The notes: generated from the letters alone by a model not told the origin. Shown: positions 1-8,679, counted from the stretch's first letter. The stretch: 64,000 nucleotides of DNA from Treponema bryantii (GCF_900111035.1 NZ_FOFU01000002.1:496001-560000), one strand, 5' to 3'. Translations and numbers: made by a program.

Positions 1-875
1 AACTCTTTAGCCCGCTCGCACACCTCAACCATCACTTCGGCTGAAGGTAAATGCATGCTGTCTATTTCTGATGTAGTAACTGGTCCGGTAAAAATCTTTC
101 TGGCATTTGCGAACACTCTGTCTGCCGGAAAGAAGATATCCTTTTGGGAAGCCATAATTAAAAGCGGAGCCTTGAATGCTGCCATCTCTTTTTTGCTATA
201 TTCCTTTGGAGGCTTCATTTCCATTTTGTAGGAAGACATCATCAAATCAAAAAACTCGCGCCAGGTCTCGTCGCCCTTTCCGCCCATAGTTTCGATTACG
301 ACATCAAGAGTTTTTTCTGACGGATTGGAATAATATTTTATAAAAGGCACGACCATCTTTCCAAGCATTGGAAGAATCGGCCCATGAGCTATCCCAGACG
401 GCACAAGAAGTAAGGCAGAACTAACTCTTTGAGGATAATATTTTGCAAAGGACAGGAACATTGCAGAGCTATAAGACGACACAACAAAAGAGATTTTTTC
501 TTCGCCATAATGATTCAAAACCTCATTAATCCAAAGACCATATTCATCTTTCCTGCGGCTGATATTTCTGTAAGGCTCGCTCTTCCCCGGCATTCCGATA
601 ACATCGGGCGCAAGAATACAGAAGTCTTTGAGCAGCGGTAAAAAGAGTTTGAGATTAAGAGTTGTGATTCCATTACCACCGTGGATTGTACAGATTCTCG
701 TTTTATCTTTGTCTCCAACAAGAAGGCAGTGAGTTTGGCCAAAGGAAGTTTCGAAATAATCTTCGGAATAAGGCACGTCAAGTGAAGCGAGAGTCTTGTC
801 GTAGAAGGCTTGCATCTTGTTCAGGCTGTCCTGATTTTTATATACAAATTTTCCGTCCTTTATTCTGCCGCTCAT
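1..875 (-). CDS. alpha/beta hydrolase, runs off left edge
   Basis: Reading leftward from ATG at 875 there is an open frame of 291 codons with no stop before the window edge, so the C-terminus is missing. The fold is suggested by an HGG oxyanion-type turn near residue 65, a nucleophile-elbow-like strand near 130-140, and late Asp (ASQKD, about 245) and His (SMHLP, about 277) positions. The elbow reads S-Y-S-S-A instead of the usual GxSxG, so Ser136 would be the nucleophile in a non-canonical setting. It is followed 16 nt downstream-in-coordinate by a nucleotidyltransferase gene on the same strand. The family is fairly clear; the substrate is unknown. Confidence 0.75.
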   Translation of the reverse strand, partial: MSGRIKDGKFVYKNQDSLNKMQAFYDKTLASLDVPYSEDYFETSFGQTHCLLVGDKDKTRICTIHGGNGITTLNLKLFLPLLKDFCILAPDVIGMPGKSEPYRNISRRKDEYGLWINEVLNHYGEEKISFVVSSYSSAMFLSFAKYYPQRVSSALLLVPSGIAHGPILPMLGKMVVPFIKYYSNPSEKTLDVVIETMGGKGDETWREFFDLMMSSYKMEMKPPKEYSKKEMAAFKAPLLIMASQKDIFFPADRVFANARKIFTGPVTTSEIDSMHLPSAEVMVEVCERAKE

Positions 876-891
876 AAAATAATCCTGTTCT

Positions 892-1557
892 TTATTTTAT
901 TCTTGCAAATGCCTTCTGGCACCAGGTGATAACAGCTTCATAAGTTTTTTCAAAATCATAATCATCAGGCAGTTCCGGAATACAAAGCATTTCGCGGTCC
1001 TGTGCCGACACGGTTGCCTTCAAGTCACTCTTCTTCAAAAGAAAATTTCCGCTTTCTAAATAATGAAGATTCTGAATTACAAAGTACAACTGTTTACAAC
1101 TTGCGCGAAGTTTGTTGCGACTTTTTTCTTGCCCACCATGAATGTAGCGATGGCAGTTTTCGTGATAAAAATTTCCAAGACTGATTTTTACATAATTCAC
1201 TTCGTCCTGTCTTGTTGCTGGAGGAAGCAGATTTTCAAGTTTGCCGAATAAATCTTTTGTCGTATATTTAAGCTGCAAAGCTTCCAGAGGATTCCAGTTT
1301 GCTAAATCATCCTTACCGCAAATAAAACCGCAAGATTTTTCACACCAGCCAACATCTTTGAGAATATCCCGGTAAGTTTTCATATCTTCAACTGAAAATC
1401 CATCAATAACAATCATCACATCTATATCACTGTTTTCAGTCGCCTCACCACGCAAGTAACTTCCCTGCAGACCCGCATAAACAAGCCGCTCACCAAAAGA
1501 TTCCTTGCATCGCAAAATCAGTTTTTCTAAGTAGTTATCAATATTAAAGCATTCCAT
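892..1557 (-). CDS. nucleotidyltransferase domain protein
   Basis: This 221-residue protein has the polymerase-beta-type nucleotidyltransferase signature: GSYLRGEAT followed by DID, giving GS at residues 32-33 and Asp at 44 and 46. The C-terminal half is helical and resembles the alpha-helical domain of aminoglycoside or lincosamide nucleotidyltransferases. The frame stays open further upstream, but I start it at ATG 1557 because a GGAG sits 7 nt before that codon and the motif begins about 30 residues later. It would transfer a nucleotide to an unknown acceptor; an antibiotic-modifying role is possible but not shown. Confidence 0.75.
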   Translation of the reverse strand: MECFNIDNYLEKLILRCKESFGERLVYAGLQGSYLRGEATENSDIDVMIVIDGFSVEDMKTYRDILKDVGWCEKSCGFICGKDDLANWNPLEALQLKYTTKDLFGKLENLLPPATRQDEVNYVKISLGNFYHENCHRYIHGGQEKSRNKLRASCKQLYFVIQNLHYLESGNFLLKKSDLKATVSAQDREMLCIPELPDDYDFEKTYEAVITWCQKAFARIK

Positions 1558-1642
1558 CACTTGCTCCAATGTTACTTTTTTTTCATAGTACAAAATCTTT
1601 GGATTGTTTGCTATACTTAAACTTGTCGAAAAAATGGACTCT

Positions 1643-2134
1643 ATGAAAGTAATAATCTTAAACGGTCCGATGGGAGTTGGAAAAACTACCGTTGGAAAAT
1701 ACATTGCAGAAGCTACTCCGGGAACAGCCTTTATTGATGGCGACTGGTGCCTCGACCTTCATCCATTCATCGGAAATCGCGAAACTAAAACCATGGCCGT
1801 GGACAATATTCTTCATATGATTGGAAACTACAAAAAGTGTTCTGAATGCAAGATGATTATTCTTGTCTGGCTCATGGATCAGGCCTGGGTTTATGACGCA
1901 ATTATTGAAGGAATCAAAAAACTGAAACTTGAAATAAAATCTGTCACTCTAACATGCAGTAAGGCTACACTAACCGACCGCTGGCAGAATGACAAAGTAT
2001 GCCCCTGGCGAACAGATAACTGGCTAAAAATCAGCACAGATTCACTCCCCTATTTTGCCAAGCTGAACAATACTCTCGATACAAGTAATCTTTCGATTAA
2101 AGAAGTTGCTGAGAAAATAATGGCAGCAGATTAG
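1643..2134 (+). CDS. P-loop kinase-like protein
   Basis: A 163-residue protein opening directly into a Walker A motif (GPMGVGKTT, residues 8-16), as in small nucleoside or shikimate-kinase-like enzymes. The rest is compatible with a single P-loop kinase domain; the substrate is unknown. It is transcribed divergently from the nucleotidyltransferase, with a -10-like TATACT at 1612-1617. ATG 1643 is preferred because the preceding codons contain a weak GGA and the family starts close to the first beta strand; ATG 1634 is the alternative. A second unrelated P-loop kinase-like protein lies at 59038. Confidence 0.7.
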   Translation: MKVIILNGPMGVGKTTVGKYIAEATPGTAFIDGDWCLDLHPFIGNRETKTMAVDNILHMIGNYKKCSECKMIILVWLMDQAWVYDAIIEGIKKLKLEIKSVTLTCSKATLTDRWQNDKVCPWRTDNWLKISTDSLPYFAKLNNTLDTSNLSIKEVAEKIMAAD

Positions 2135-2166
2135 TACTGAAGATGATTCAGACTGCAATTGGTATT

Positions 2167-2544
2167 TTATCTCTCCATAAAAAACTCAACCTGTTCTCCA
2201 AGCGGACCGTAACAAAAGGCCATGCGGATTGGATAAGGCGGATTTGAAGCGATGACTTTATCATTCGGTTCTATAAAAACGTCATAACCGGCAGCCTTCA
2301 CCTTCACAGTAATTTCATCAACATCATCAGTAAGAAGTGCCATATGACGGATAGCGCCAAGGCAGTGAGTTCCATCGGCATTAGTGAAAATCTCAAGCAG
2401 GCCGTTACCTGTATCAATCATCATACCCTCTGCCCATTCACGTATAATCTTCAAACCAAGAATATCTATATAAAACTTACGAACGTTAGTTAGTTCTTCA
2501 GCTGTTCCGCATTTCATAGAAATATGGTGTATGCCTTTAATCAT
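2167..2544 (-). CDS. VOC family protein (glyoxalase/bleomycin resistance type), copy A
   Basis: A 125-residue vicinal-oxygen-chelate protein. HHIS near the N-terminus and late EQVEFF supply the usual His/Glu metal-ligand positions, with the two beta-alpha-beta-beta-beta modules seen in stand-alone VOC proteins. It is nearly identical in length and sequence to the protein at 26450-26827, so the two are recent paralogues. The promoter TCTGTTATAAT lies just upstream on the minus strand, followed by a GAGAGG ribosome site. It is probably a metal-dependent lyase, isomerase or binding protein for a small molecule; the ligand cannot be inferred. Confidence 0.85.
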   Translation of the reverse strand: MIKGIHHISMKCGTAEELTNVRKFYIDILGLKIIREWAEGMMIDTGNGLLEIFTNADGTHCLGAIRHMALLTDDVDEITVKVKAAGYDVFIEPNDKVIASNPPYPIRMAFCYGPLGEQVEFFMER

Positions 2545-2656
2545 TTTTGCCTCTCACTCTTATTATAACAGAAAAGCACGCTCTTAGCACCGTATAATTC
2601 ATTTCTGGATCATACCTGCATTTTTTAGCTGCTCTTCCCTTCGAACTGCCGTATTG

Positions 2657-2685
2657 TTGAATGTTAATATAAATTATCTTATATT
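2657..2685 (+). promoter_or_regulatory. leaderless-type promoter for the NUDIX gene
   Basis: -35 TTGAAT (2657-2662), 17-nt spacer, -10 TATATT (2680-2685). Exactly 7 nt separate the -10 box from the ATG at 2693, placing the expected transcription start on the start codon. No Shine-Dalgarno fits in between. Confidence 0.6.
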
Positions 2686-2692
2686 TAAAGAT

Positions 2693-3187
2693 ATGTTTTT
2701 TAAGTACTGTGGTGAATGTGGACATAAACTTGATGATATTAAATGTGGCGATGATAATTGTCGTATCTGTCCATCTTGTAAAAAAATATACGGAAATAAT
2801 CCATTACCAGTTGTTGAAGCTTTAGTTGTCAATGAATATAACGAAATCTTACTGTTAAAGCAAAATTATATTTCCAACACCAAATGGACTGTTGTTACAG
2901 GTTATATGCAGGATGGAGAAACAATTGAAGAAGCTGTAGCCAGAGAAGTAAAAGAAGAAACAGGACAGATTGTGACAAACTGTAAATATATTTCAAGCTA
3001 TTACTTTGCTCCAAAGCACCTGATAATGATTGGTTTTATTGCTTATGTAAAAAAAGAGCAATTTGCAGATTCTGCAGAAGTTGATGATTTAAAATGGTAT
3101 AAAATAGAAGAAATAGATAATGTAATTGCACGTGAAAATAATTGTTCTGGAATGCATTTTGATATGTGCAAGAAATACTTGTGTTAA
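2693..3187 (+). CDS. NUDIX hydrolase with N-terminal zinc ribbon
   Basis: The 164-residue protein begins with a zinc ribbon (CxxC at residues 6/9 and 26/29), as in NudC-like NADH pyrophosphatases. A complete NUDIX box follows at residues 70-91 (GYMQDGE, then REVKEETG). It would hydrolyse a nucleoside-diphosphate-linked compound, possibly a dinucleotide. ATG 2693 places the ribbon at the N-terminus in the family manner and coincides with the predicted transcription start. It lies between minus-strand genes and converges with the GNAT remnant at 3195. Confidence 0.85.
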   Translation: MFFKYCGECGHKLDDIKCGDDNCRICPSCKKIYGNNPLPVVEALVVNEYNEILLLKQNYISNTKWTVVTGYMQDGETIEEAVAREVKEETGQIVTNCKYISSYYFAPKHLIMIGFIAYVKKEQFADSAEVDDLKWYKIEEIDNVIARENNCSGMHFDMCKKYLC

Positions 3188-3194
3188 TGGTTGT

Positions 3195-3530
3195 TTAGAC
3201 TTCCTCTCTATACAAAATATATCTAGGTCCTTCTTCTCCCATAGTGCCAGTAGCTTTGAACCCACATTTTTCTAAAACCTTCTGTGAGGCAGTATTGGTA
3301 AAATCAGTTTCCGCTTCTACAGACTTCACTTCTGGATGATTAAAGGCCCATTTTATTGCAAGACTTGCAGCCTCTGTTGCATACCAGTCCCACAAATCCG
3401 GGTGGTCAATGCACCCCTGAAGCATTTCTTTATAAGCCTTCTTCAATTCTGGATCTTTTTCTGCAACTATCTGATTTTCCATTTGCTCTTTATTTGCAGG
3501 ATATATTTTTACTCGTTTACTTTCTATCAT
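3195..3530 (-). CDS. GNAT acetyltransferase lacking its centre (in-frame internal deletion)
   Basis: The 111-residue product starts like a GNAT of about 155-160 residues (MIESKRVKIYPANKEQME) and ends like one (NTASQKVLEKCGF). The central beta strands and the acetyl-CoA-binding Q/RxxGxG/A loop are missing. The join appears at residues 50-54 (DWYATEA), where WYA of the first half runs into the YATEA motif of the second. The frame is intact, so a protein may be made, but it should not bind acetyl-CoA normally. Comparison with the full family is from memory; an alignment would settle the missing length. Confidence 0.7.
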   Translation of the reverse strand: MIESKRVKIYPANKEQMENQIVAEKDPELKKAYKEMLQGCIDHPDLWDWYATEAASLAIKWAFNHPEVKSVEAETDFTNTASQKVLEKCGFKATGTMGEEGPRYILYREEV

Positions 3531-3533
3531 TTA

Positions 3534-4091
3534 TTACTCCCAATGATACTCCATTTCTTTACAGCGACTGCAGGCATCTTCAAAGCCAAGTTTTTTATAC
3601 AGTGGATATCCCATTGGAGCAGCCTTGAGTTCAAGAAAATCAAGATTCTGTGTTTTACCAAAATCCATAATCTGTTTAATTACATTGCCGGCAATTCCCT
3701 GGCGGCGTTTTTCAGCAACCGTGTAAACGTTCATAATGTTTCCGACACGCCCATGAGGAAATCTAGGATTGGCAGGTTTTTCCTGAATCAATAAAAAAGC
3801 AATTGAAATGATTTTTCCATCTTCCTCCACCGCAAAAACAAAACAATCGCGGTTCAGATGATCTTTAAGATATTCCTGAAGCTGGAAAGTTTCAGAGATA
3901 ATTATACGGATCCGTTCTGCAAGTTTTACAACATCCATCTCATCATCAGAAAAAAGCACGTTACCACTATTCAGATATGTTTTTACATCTGCAAAGCCTT
4001 TTTCTATAAGTGCAGTTTTCAAATCCGGCATGGAGATTTTATTTTTCCCACTGATATTTATTCCGCGAAGTAAAGCGATGTATCTGGTCAT
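3534..4091 (-). CDS. chimeric DUF1697 (N-term) / GNAT (C-term) protein
   Basis: Residues 1-70 match the N-terminus of the intact DUF1697 protein at 8680-9219 (MTRYIALLRGINISGKNKIS in both). Residues 71-185 match residues 42-156 of the intact GNAT at 27456-27926 (LNRDC, ANPRFPHGR, GNIMNVYTV and the C-terminus). The junction falls at FQL/QEYL, where the GNAT paralogue reads SQLQEYL, so a short CAGCTT identity could have guided the join. The GNAT half keeps the acetyl-CoA loop RRQGIAG and could fold; the DUF1697 half is truncated. A good ribosome site (GGAAGTAGG) precedes ATG 4091. Confidence 0.85.
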   Translation of the reverse strand: MTRYIALLRGINISGKNKISMPDLKTALIEKGFADVKTYLNSGNVLFSDDEMDVVKLAERIRIIISETFQLQEYLKDHLNRDCFVFAVEEDGKIISIAFLLIQEKPANPRFPHGRVGNIMNVYTVAEKRRQGIAGNVIKQIMDFGKTQNLDFLELKAAPMGYPLYKKLGFEDACSRCKEMEYHWE

Positions 4092-4101
4092 TTTTTATAT
4101 C

Positions 4102-4740
4102 CTACTTCCTTTTCTTCAGCTCTCGTCTCACCATTTCCAAATCACTACTTGTCAGAATTGGAATCAGCTTATTGATTTCCTCAATAGATTTATCCCACCA
4201 GCAGAACTTTTCAAGAAGTTCAATCATTTTGTCATCAAAACGTTTTTTTATTGTGCGGCAAGGATTTCCGACATTGATTGTGTATGGCGCAATGTTACTT
4301 GCAACTATGGCATTCGCTCCGATTATGGCACCGTCGCCAATATGAACGCCCGCCATGATTACGGCATTCTGCCCAATCCAAACATCGTTACCGATGACAG
4401 TATCTCCCTTGAGCGGCAAATCTTTTTTCAACGGGGCATCCATGTCCCAGCCTTCCAGCGTGTAGAAAGGAAAAGTTGAAACTGCATTCATCTGATGATT
4501 CGCTCCATTCATAACGAATTCCACACCCGCTGCAATCTGACAAAACTTCCCGATAATCAGCTTGTCACCGTTCCATTCATAAAGATGAGTCACATGACTT
4601 TCAAAATCGGAATCTGCAATATAAGTAAAATCACCAACGATAATGTTTGGATTCTTAAGAGTGGGTTTTACATAAATCTCTTTGTCATAACCAGCTATAG
4701 GATGAATTGTCATTGGATTTGGAATCTTGCCGTCTTTCAT
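4102..4740 (-). CDS. Vat-family xenobiotic O-acetyltransferase (hexapeptide repeat)
   Basis: The 212-residue protein has left-handed beta-helix hexapeptide repeats (around TVIGNDVWIGQNAVI and HIGDGAIIGANA) and the Vat/CatB signature region with NHQ near residue 80, which carries the catalytic His. Members acetylate streptogramin A, chloramphenicol or related hydroxyl compounds using acetyl-CoA, as trimers. The length is normal. A TCTGTTATAAT -10 region and GAGG ribosome site precede ATG 4740. It may confer drug tolerance, but the family has members of unknown substrate. Confidence 0.85.
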   Translation of the reverse strand: MKDGKIPNPMTIHPIAGYDKEIYVKPTLKNPNIIVGDFTYIADSDFESHVTHLYEWNGDKLIIGKFCQIAAGVEFVMNGANHQMNAVSTFPFYTLEGWDMDAPLKKDLPLKGDTVIGNDVWIGQNAVIMAGVHIGDGAIIGANAIVASNIAPYTINVGNPCRTIKKRFDDKMIELLEKFCWWDKSIEEINKLIPILTSSDLEMVRRELKKRK

Positions 4741-4832
4741 TCTGAAACCTCAATTCAATTATAACAGAAAAGTCCCCTCAAATCACTGAATAAATCTCAG
4801 ATTAGTGCTAAAATGCTCACATAGGAACTTTT

Positions 4833-5080
4833 ATGGAAATCTGCAAAAAAGATATAAATGTCCTGCTCAAAGCCCAGCAGGGAGAACTGGATGCCGTTCT
4901 CATGTACAACGCTCTGGCCGAAGTTGGATTTTGTATCCCGCAATCGTACAGGGCGAATATGCTGCCGTAAAAACTTATGCTCCGGTAGCCGAAAAGTTCC
5001 CGGAAGTTGAAAGCGTAAAGAATGATGAAAAGCGTCACGGAGATACTGTGAAAGGATTGTTAAACAAAGAACAGGATTAG
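4833..5080 (+). pseudogene. rubrerythrin-like (ferritin-like) gene, internally deleted and frameshifted
   Basis: From ATG 4833 the frame reads MEICKKDINVLLKAQQGELD and a ferritin-like helix start (AVLMYNALAEV), then runs out of frame. The other end continues in a second frame from about 4930 (ILYPAIVQGEYAAVKTYAP to KGLLNKEQD, stop 5080). This is the beginning and end of a rubrerythrin-type di-iron protein without the middle helices. The distance from 4833 to 5080 is not a multiple of three. An AGGAAC ribosome site remains. A second decayed gene follows 3 nt later. Confidence 0.7.
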
Positions 5081-5083
5081 AGC

Positions 5084-5490
5084 ATGGTCGAACTTAAACC
5101 ACTTGAAGCCTCTGATAAAGAGCAGTTTATAAAAGATAATCAGGAAGCCTTTAATTATGGCGCGCTGGAAGAATTCGGAATGCGGGATAATCATTTTGAA
5201 GAAGACGAACAGATTATCTCCAGAGAAACAATAGAAAACTCAATTGCAGAAGGCGAAGCCTACCGCATAGTTGTTGACGGCAAAAATGCAGGCGGTCTGG
5301 TGCGAAGTTGAAAAGCTTCATCCTGAAGTAACGCTCTGGGAAACCGTTACACCGTATTTTGAAAAACGCAACATACACTTCTACGTAAACCGCTGCGGCT
5401 TCCACATCGTGGAGTTTTATAACAGCCATCACCCAGACCCAAATGATCCCGACAGTCAGGAAACTTTAGACGAGCAGGACGGCCAGCTTA
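5084..5490 (+). pseudogene. GNAT acetyltransferase pseudogene, internally deleted and frameshifted
   Basis: Frame one from ATG 5084 gives the N-terminal half of a GNAT (MVELKPLEASDKEQFIKDNQ to [11 protein letters not shown], stop near 5311). A second frame overlapping from about 5280 gives the C-terminal part ([20 protein letters not shown], then [19 protein letters not shown]). The acetyl-CoA-binding strand and loop between them are gone and the halves are out of frame. The 3' end abuts the stop of the convergent acyltransferase gene and has no natural terminus, so it is probably truncated there too. Confidence 0.75.
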
Positions 5491-5492
5491 AG

Positions 5493-6611
5493 TTATCCTT
5501 GAACATTGTCATTCCCTTCTATTTCTTTAACCTTTTCGGGCTTTTTCTTACTGATTCCCAATACAGCCCATCTGAAGAATGGAATGCGGCTTATAATCTC
5601 GTTCAACGCATAGCCCAGTGCAAAACTTGTCGCAAGGCTCAAAATGTAAATTGCCCATACAGGAATGCTTTCAGACTTTCCGATTAAAAGAGCCACAGTT
5701 GAAAGACCAAGATAATGGAAAACGTAAAGTCCCCAGCTTCGCTTATTGAACCATTTTGTAACATTATTTTCAAAATTAAAGAAGCGGGCAAAAACTCCGA
5801 TTATGGCAAGACTCATAAACCAGGCAAACAATGTGAAAAGCGGACTTCTGTTTATAGGAACGTCGGCGTAATTCTGTCCGAAATAAACGATACAGAAAGA
5901 AAGGCATAAACCGCAGGCAACCGTCGCAAAAAGCGGAAACCATTTTTTCACTCTCTTAATAACTTCGTCGTGAGAGAAAATAAAGTAACCAAGGAAGAAG
6001 ACGCAGCCGTAAAGGCCGAAGCGGTAGACAACTATAAGAGGCGTATTCAAGATCTGAGCAGCACCCCAAACAAGAGCGCCCAAAAGAATCAGGACAATCA
6101 CGTTAGTTTTTTCGCATAGCTTCCAGAGATGATCCTTTTCAATTTTTCTTACTAAAACCAGAAGCAAAGAAAGTAACCACAAAACCTGAATGTACCAGAG
6201 AACTCCCGTTCCGGAAAGAGCCATAATCAGGTAACGGAAGAAAAGAGGTGCCTGGTCGAACTCTCCGCCGTATCCACCCAGACTCATGTTTACATAACCC
6301 TGAATAAACTGAAAAGCCAGAAGTCCAATTGTAGAAGGTACCAGAAGCTTTGTTGTTCGGCTTCTCACAAATTCTTTGTTTGTATGATTTTCAAGATATA
6401 GGCGCGAACTGATTCCCGATACAATAAAAAGCAGCACCATCATCCAGGGATAAACAATGTACATAAAAATATCAAACCACTGAACGTCCATGGAAGTAAT
6501 TTTTCCAACAACACCAGCAATTCCTTCTGCGTTGTACATGTAAAAAAGATGATAAATAACGACAATCAGAACTGTAACCCATCTGATATTATCAAGCCAG
6601 TGCTTTCTCAT
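5493..6611 (-). CDS. acyltransferase family 3 membrane protein
   Basis: The 372-residue protein is almost entirely hydrophobic with about ten membrane segments. It opens with the acyltransferase-3 signature ([20 protein letters not shown], carrying the conserved Arg and His of the first helix). Such proteins O-acetylate extracytoplasmic sugars, lipids or peptidoglycan. I start at ATG 6611 because GGAGGAG lies immediately upstream; the frame also opens 4 codons earlier at a TTG that overlaps this ribosome site. The charged C-terminus (KKKPEKVKE) is cytoplasmic. Substrate unknown. Confidence 0.85.
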   Translation of the reverse strand: MRKHWLDNIRWVTVLIVVIYHLFYMYNAEGIAGVVGKITSMDVQWFDIFMYIVYPWMMVLLFIVSGISSRLYLENHTNKEFVRSRTTKLLVPSTIGLLAFQFIQGYVNMSLGGYGGEFDQAPLFFRYLIMALSGTGVLWYIQVLWLLSLLLVLVRKIEKDHLWKLCEKTNVIVLILLGALVWGAAQILNTPLIVVYRFGLYGCVFFLGYFIFSHDEVIKRVKKWFPLFATVACGLCLSFCIVYFGQNYADVPINRSPLFTLFAWFMSLAIIGVFARFFNFENNVTKWFNKRSWGLYVFHYLGLSTVALLIGKSESIPVWAIYILSLATSFALGYALNEIISRIPFFRWAVLGISKKKPEKVKEIEGNDNVQG

Positions 6612-6661
6612 TTTCTCCTCCAAAACTCCGTTTGCAATAGTATAACAAAGGTTGCAATTAT

Positions 6662-6839
6662 TTACAAAACCATCACATAAATCTGGCAGGGATTGGCTTC
6701 GTCCCAGAGAAGAGGGAATACTTCGAGTTCCTTCGATGGAACTCTTTCATAACTCCCACTCGGTAAGAGCTTCAAGTACTTTTCTTGCGATAGATTGTTT
6801 TTCAGCTGAATCTGTAATCTCCAAAATCATATCGAACAT
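6662..6839 (-). pseudogene. GNAT acetyltransferase remnant (start and end only)
   Basis: From ATG 6839 or 6830 the minus strand reads MILEITDSAEKQSIARKVLE, then EALTEW, and stops within a few codons. In another frame the sequence just downstream gives KELEVFPLLWDEANPCQIYV and a stop at 6662. These match the two ends of a GNAT subfamily of about 150 residues; the central catalytic part is absent. It lies immediately downstream of the MBL hydrolase at 6849-7685. Confidence 0.6.
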
Positions 6840-6848
6840 ATGTATAAG

Positions 6849-7685
6849 CTATTCAACAACTACTTCATCCCCGGACCGCACATAACTCAACTGGTCGCCC
6901 ATGATTTCTTTCATCTGATTGAAAACTGGAAGGCCAGTGCAGTGGCAGGTTGCAAAGTGAGCTTTATAGGATTTGAGTCGATTTGCGATTTCTGTGACTT
7001 CGGAAGTGTCGGACTCGGAGAACTCGGTGCGCTTCATAAGATGGAAACCACCAATTACGAGATCTGGGAGCATTGCGCTACCAAACTTCCGTTCAAGCGT
7101 TTCCATCACATTCAGAATGCCGTTGTGCGCACAGCCACAGAAAAGGATTTTCTTTCCGTCAGCTGTCAAAAGCAGATTCTGTTCGTGGTGAAATTCATCC
7201 TGTATATACTGTCCGTTGCAAAGCTCACGGAGACGCTTGTTTGTAGAAGGAAGTGGAAAGGCACGATTATCAACAGTGAAAACCTGAAGCTCGTCATCAA
7301 TTTTTGTATCACCTTTCAAAAGCTGAATCTGAGGCAGCGAGAGAATCTTTTTATCAATCCCGATATAACGGAAGCCCTGCTCTTCCCCGTCGAAGGCATA
7401 ATATTCCCCACCTGCATTATGTTGCATGTAAATTTTTGCTTTATGATTAAGGTGAACAAACGGCAGGATTCCGCCCGAATGATCATAATGTCCATGACTC
7501 AAAATCACTGTATCAACAGCAGTCAAATCTACGCCAAGCATCCGGGCATTACGAATCACTACCTCGCTAGGACTTGAGTCAAAGAGAAGCTTATGATTAT
7601 CAGTTTCAACATAATACGAAAGCCCGTGAGCTGCCTCGCAGCCGCTATCGCCTGATTCATTTTCTACAAGATTTATGATTCGCAT
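6849..7685 (-). CDS. MBL-fold metallo-hydrolase
   Basis: The 278-residue protein has the metallo-beta-lactamase metal motif HGHYDH at residues 64-69, a following FCGCAHNG turn and late GGFHL and TCHCTG segments. This layout is typical of the group annotated as dihydropterin-aminobenzene-phosphate-synthase-like hydrolases. It would hydrolyse a phosphoester or similar bond with two metal ions; the substrate is unknown. It ends 9 nt before the GNAT remnant and lies 8 nt downstream of another GNAT gene on the same strand, so it is probably in an operon with that gene. Confidence 0.85.
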   Translation of the reverse strand: MRIINLVENESGDSGCEAAHGLSYYVETDNHKLLFDSSPSEVVIRNARMLGVDLTAVDTVILSHGHYDHSGGILPFVHLNHKAKIYMQHNAGGEYYAFDGEEQGFRYIGIDKKILSLPQIQLLKGDTKIDDELQVFTVDNRAFPLPSTNKRLRELCNGQYIQDEFHHEQNLLLTADGKKILFCGCAHNGILNVMETLERKFGSAMLPDLVIGGFHLMKRTEFSESDTSEVTEIANRLKSYKAHFATCHCTGLPVFNQMKEIMGDQLSYVRSGDEVVVE

Positions 7686-7693
7686 TTAGTTTC

Positions 7694-8281
7694 CTACTTT
7701 CTGGTTCCATTTCTGTGAAAAAAGAAGCCCAGATTTATTCTTACTTCCTTGCGGTCGATGTCAGCGTTTGTATAGCAGCAGGTATCAAAGCCGATGAGTT
7801 CAAAGCCCTGATGAAGATAAAAGCCAATCGCGTTTGTGTTGCATGATTGAGTTTCCAGAATGATTGCACGGCGGCCTTGTGCCACGGCAACTTCTTTTGC
7901 TTTGTCCATCAGACGTTTTCCAAGCCCCTGTCCGCGAAGCTCTTCTGTAATCCAGAGCTCTGTAACCATCAATCTGTTTGACCATTCTTCTGGGCATACT
8001 TCTATGCAGGCAAGCATTTTGCCATTATCGCCTACTACGCCATAAGCTTCTGCCTTTTCCCAATGATCCTGATACAGGCCATCCGGAAAATCATATTCTT
8101 CTGGAGTATGAACAACAGTCTTTTCAAAACTCTTTTTCACCAGTCGAATATTACAGCCGTCATTTTCAAAAGGCGAAATTTCAAGATCATAATAAGAATC
8201 AGATTTTGTTACGAGGGGAATTTGAGTTCCCTTCCACTGCTCTTTCGGTAACGGAATTATTTCCAGCTTATTATTTGTCAT
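7694..8281 (-). CDS. GNAT acetyltransferase
   Basis: Full-length GNAT of 195 residues. The acetyl-CoA loop is ELRGQGLGKRLM near residues 114-125, preceded by the TELWITEE strand and followed by NTNAIGFYLHQGF, the usual last strand and helix. The N-terminal 80 residues resemble the extended form found in streptothricin or aminoglycoside acetyltransferases, but I would not assign a drug. It lies between the VOC gene at 8293 (11-nt gap) and the MBL gene at 6849, all on the minus strand. Confidence 0.85.
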   Translation of the reverse strand: MTNNKLEIIPLPKEQWKGTQIPLVTKSDSYYDLEISPFENDGCNIRLVKKSFEKTVVHTPEEYDFPDGLYQDHWEKAEAYGVVGDNGKMLACIEVCPEEWSNRLMVTELWITEELRGQGLGKRLMDKAKEVAVAQGRRAIILETQSCNTNAIGFYLHQGFELIGFDTCCYTNADIDRKEVRINLGFFFHRNGTRK

Positions 8282-8292
8282 AATAATCCTCT

Positions 8293-8676
8293 TTATTCTG
8301 TAAGCTCAATCTGATTGCCTTCAATAGCCACGATACAGCTTTCGTAATAACCATCGCCAGTTGTTCGCGGACCGCTTATAACTTCATAACCGTCGGACTT
8401 TAGTTTTGCTGTCAGAGAATCAACCTTTTCTTTACTGCCCAGGCTAAATGCCACATGGGCATATCCCGTCCGATTCAAGTGTTTTTCATTATCAGTCATT
8501 TCAGGTTTGTGCATCAACTCAAGCCTTGCACCGTCTTCAAAAGAAATAAAATATGAACGAAAATCAGTTTTAGGATTATGATAACCAGCATTCGAAGTTC
8601 CATTCAGATAGTTTACAAAAAAGTCTCTGGCTTTTTCTAGCTCGTTTACATAAAGGGCAATATGCTCAATTTTCAT
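8293..8676 (-). CDS. VOC family protein
   Basis: A 127-residue vicinal-oxygen-chelate protein: MKIEHIALYV at the start (first metal His), RLELM in the middle, GYAHVAFSL opening the second module, and IEGNQIELTE ending with the last Glu ligand. It belongs to a glyoxalase-like subfamily different from the pair at 2167 and 26450. It is spaced 3 nt from the DUF1697 gene and 11 nt from the GNAT gene, suggesting one transcript. Function unknown beyond the fold. Confidence 0.85.
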   Translation of the reverse strand: MKIEHIALYVNELEKARDFFVNYLNGTSNAGYHNPKTDFRSYFISFEDGARLELMHKPEMTDNEKHLNRTGYAHVAFSLGSKEKVDSLTAKLKSDGYEVISGPRTTGDGYYESCIVAIEGNQIELTE

Positions 8677-8679
8677 TTC

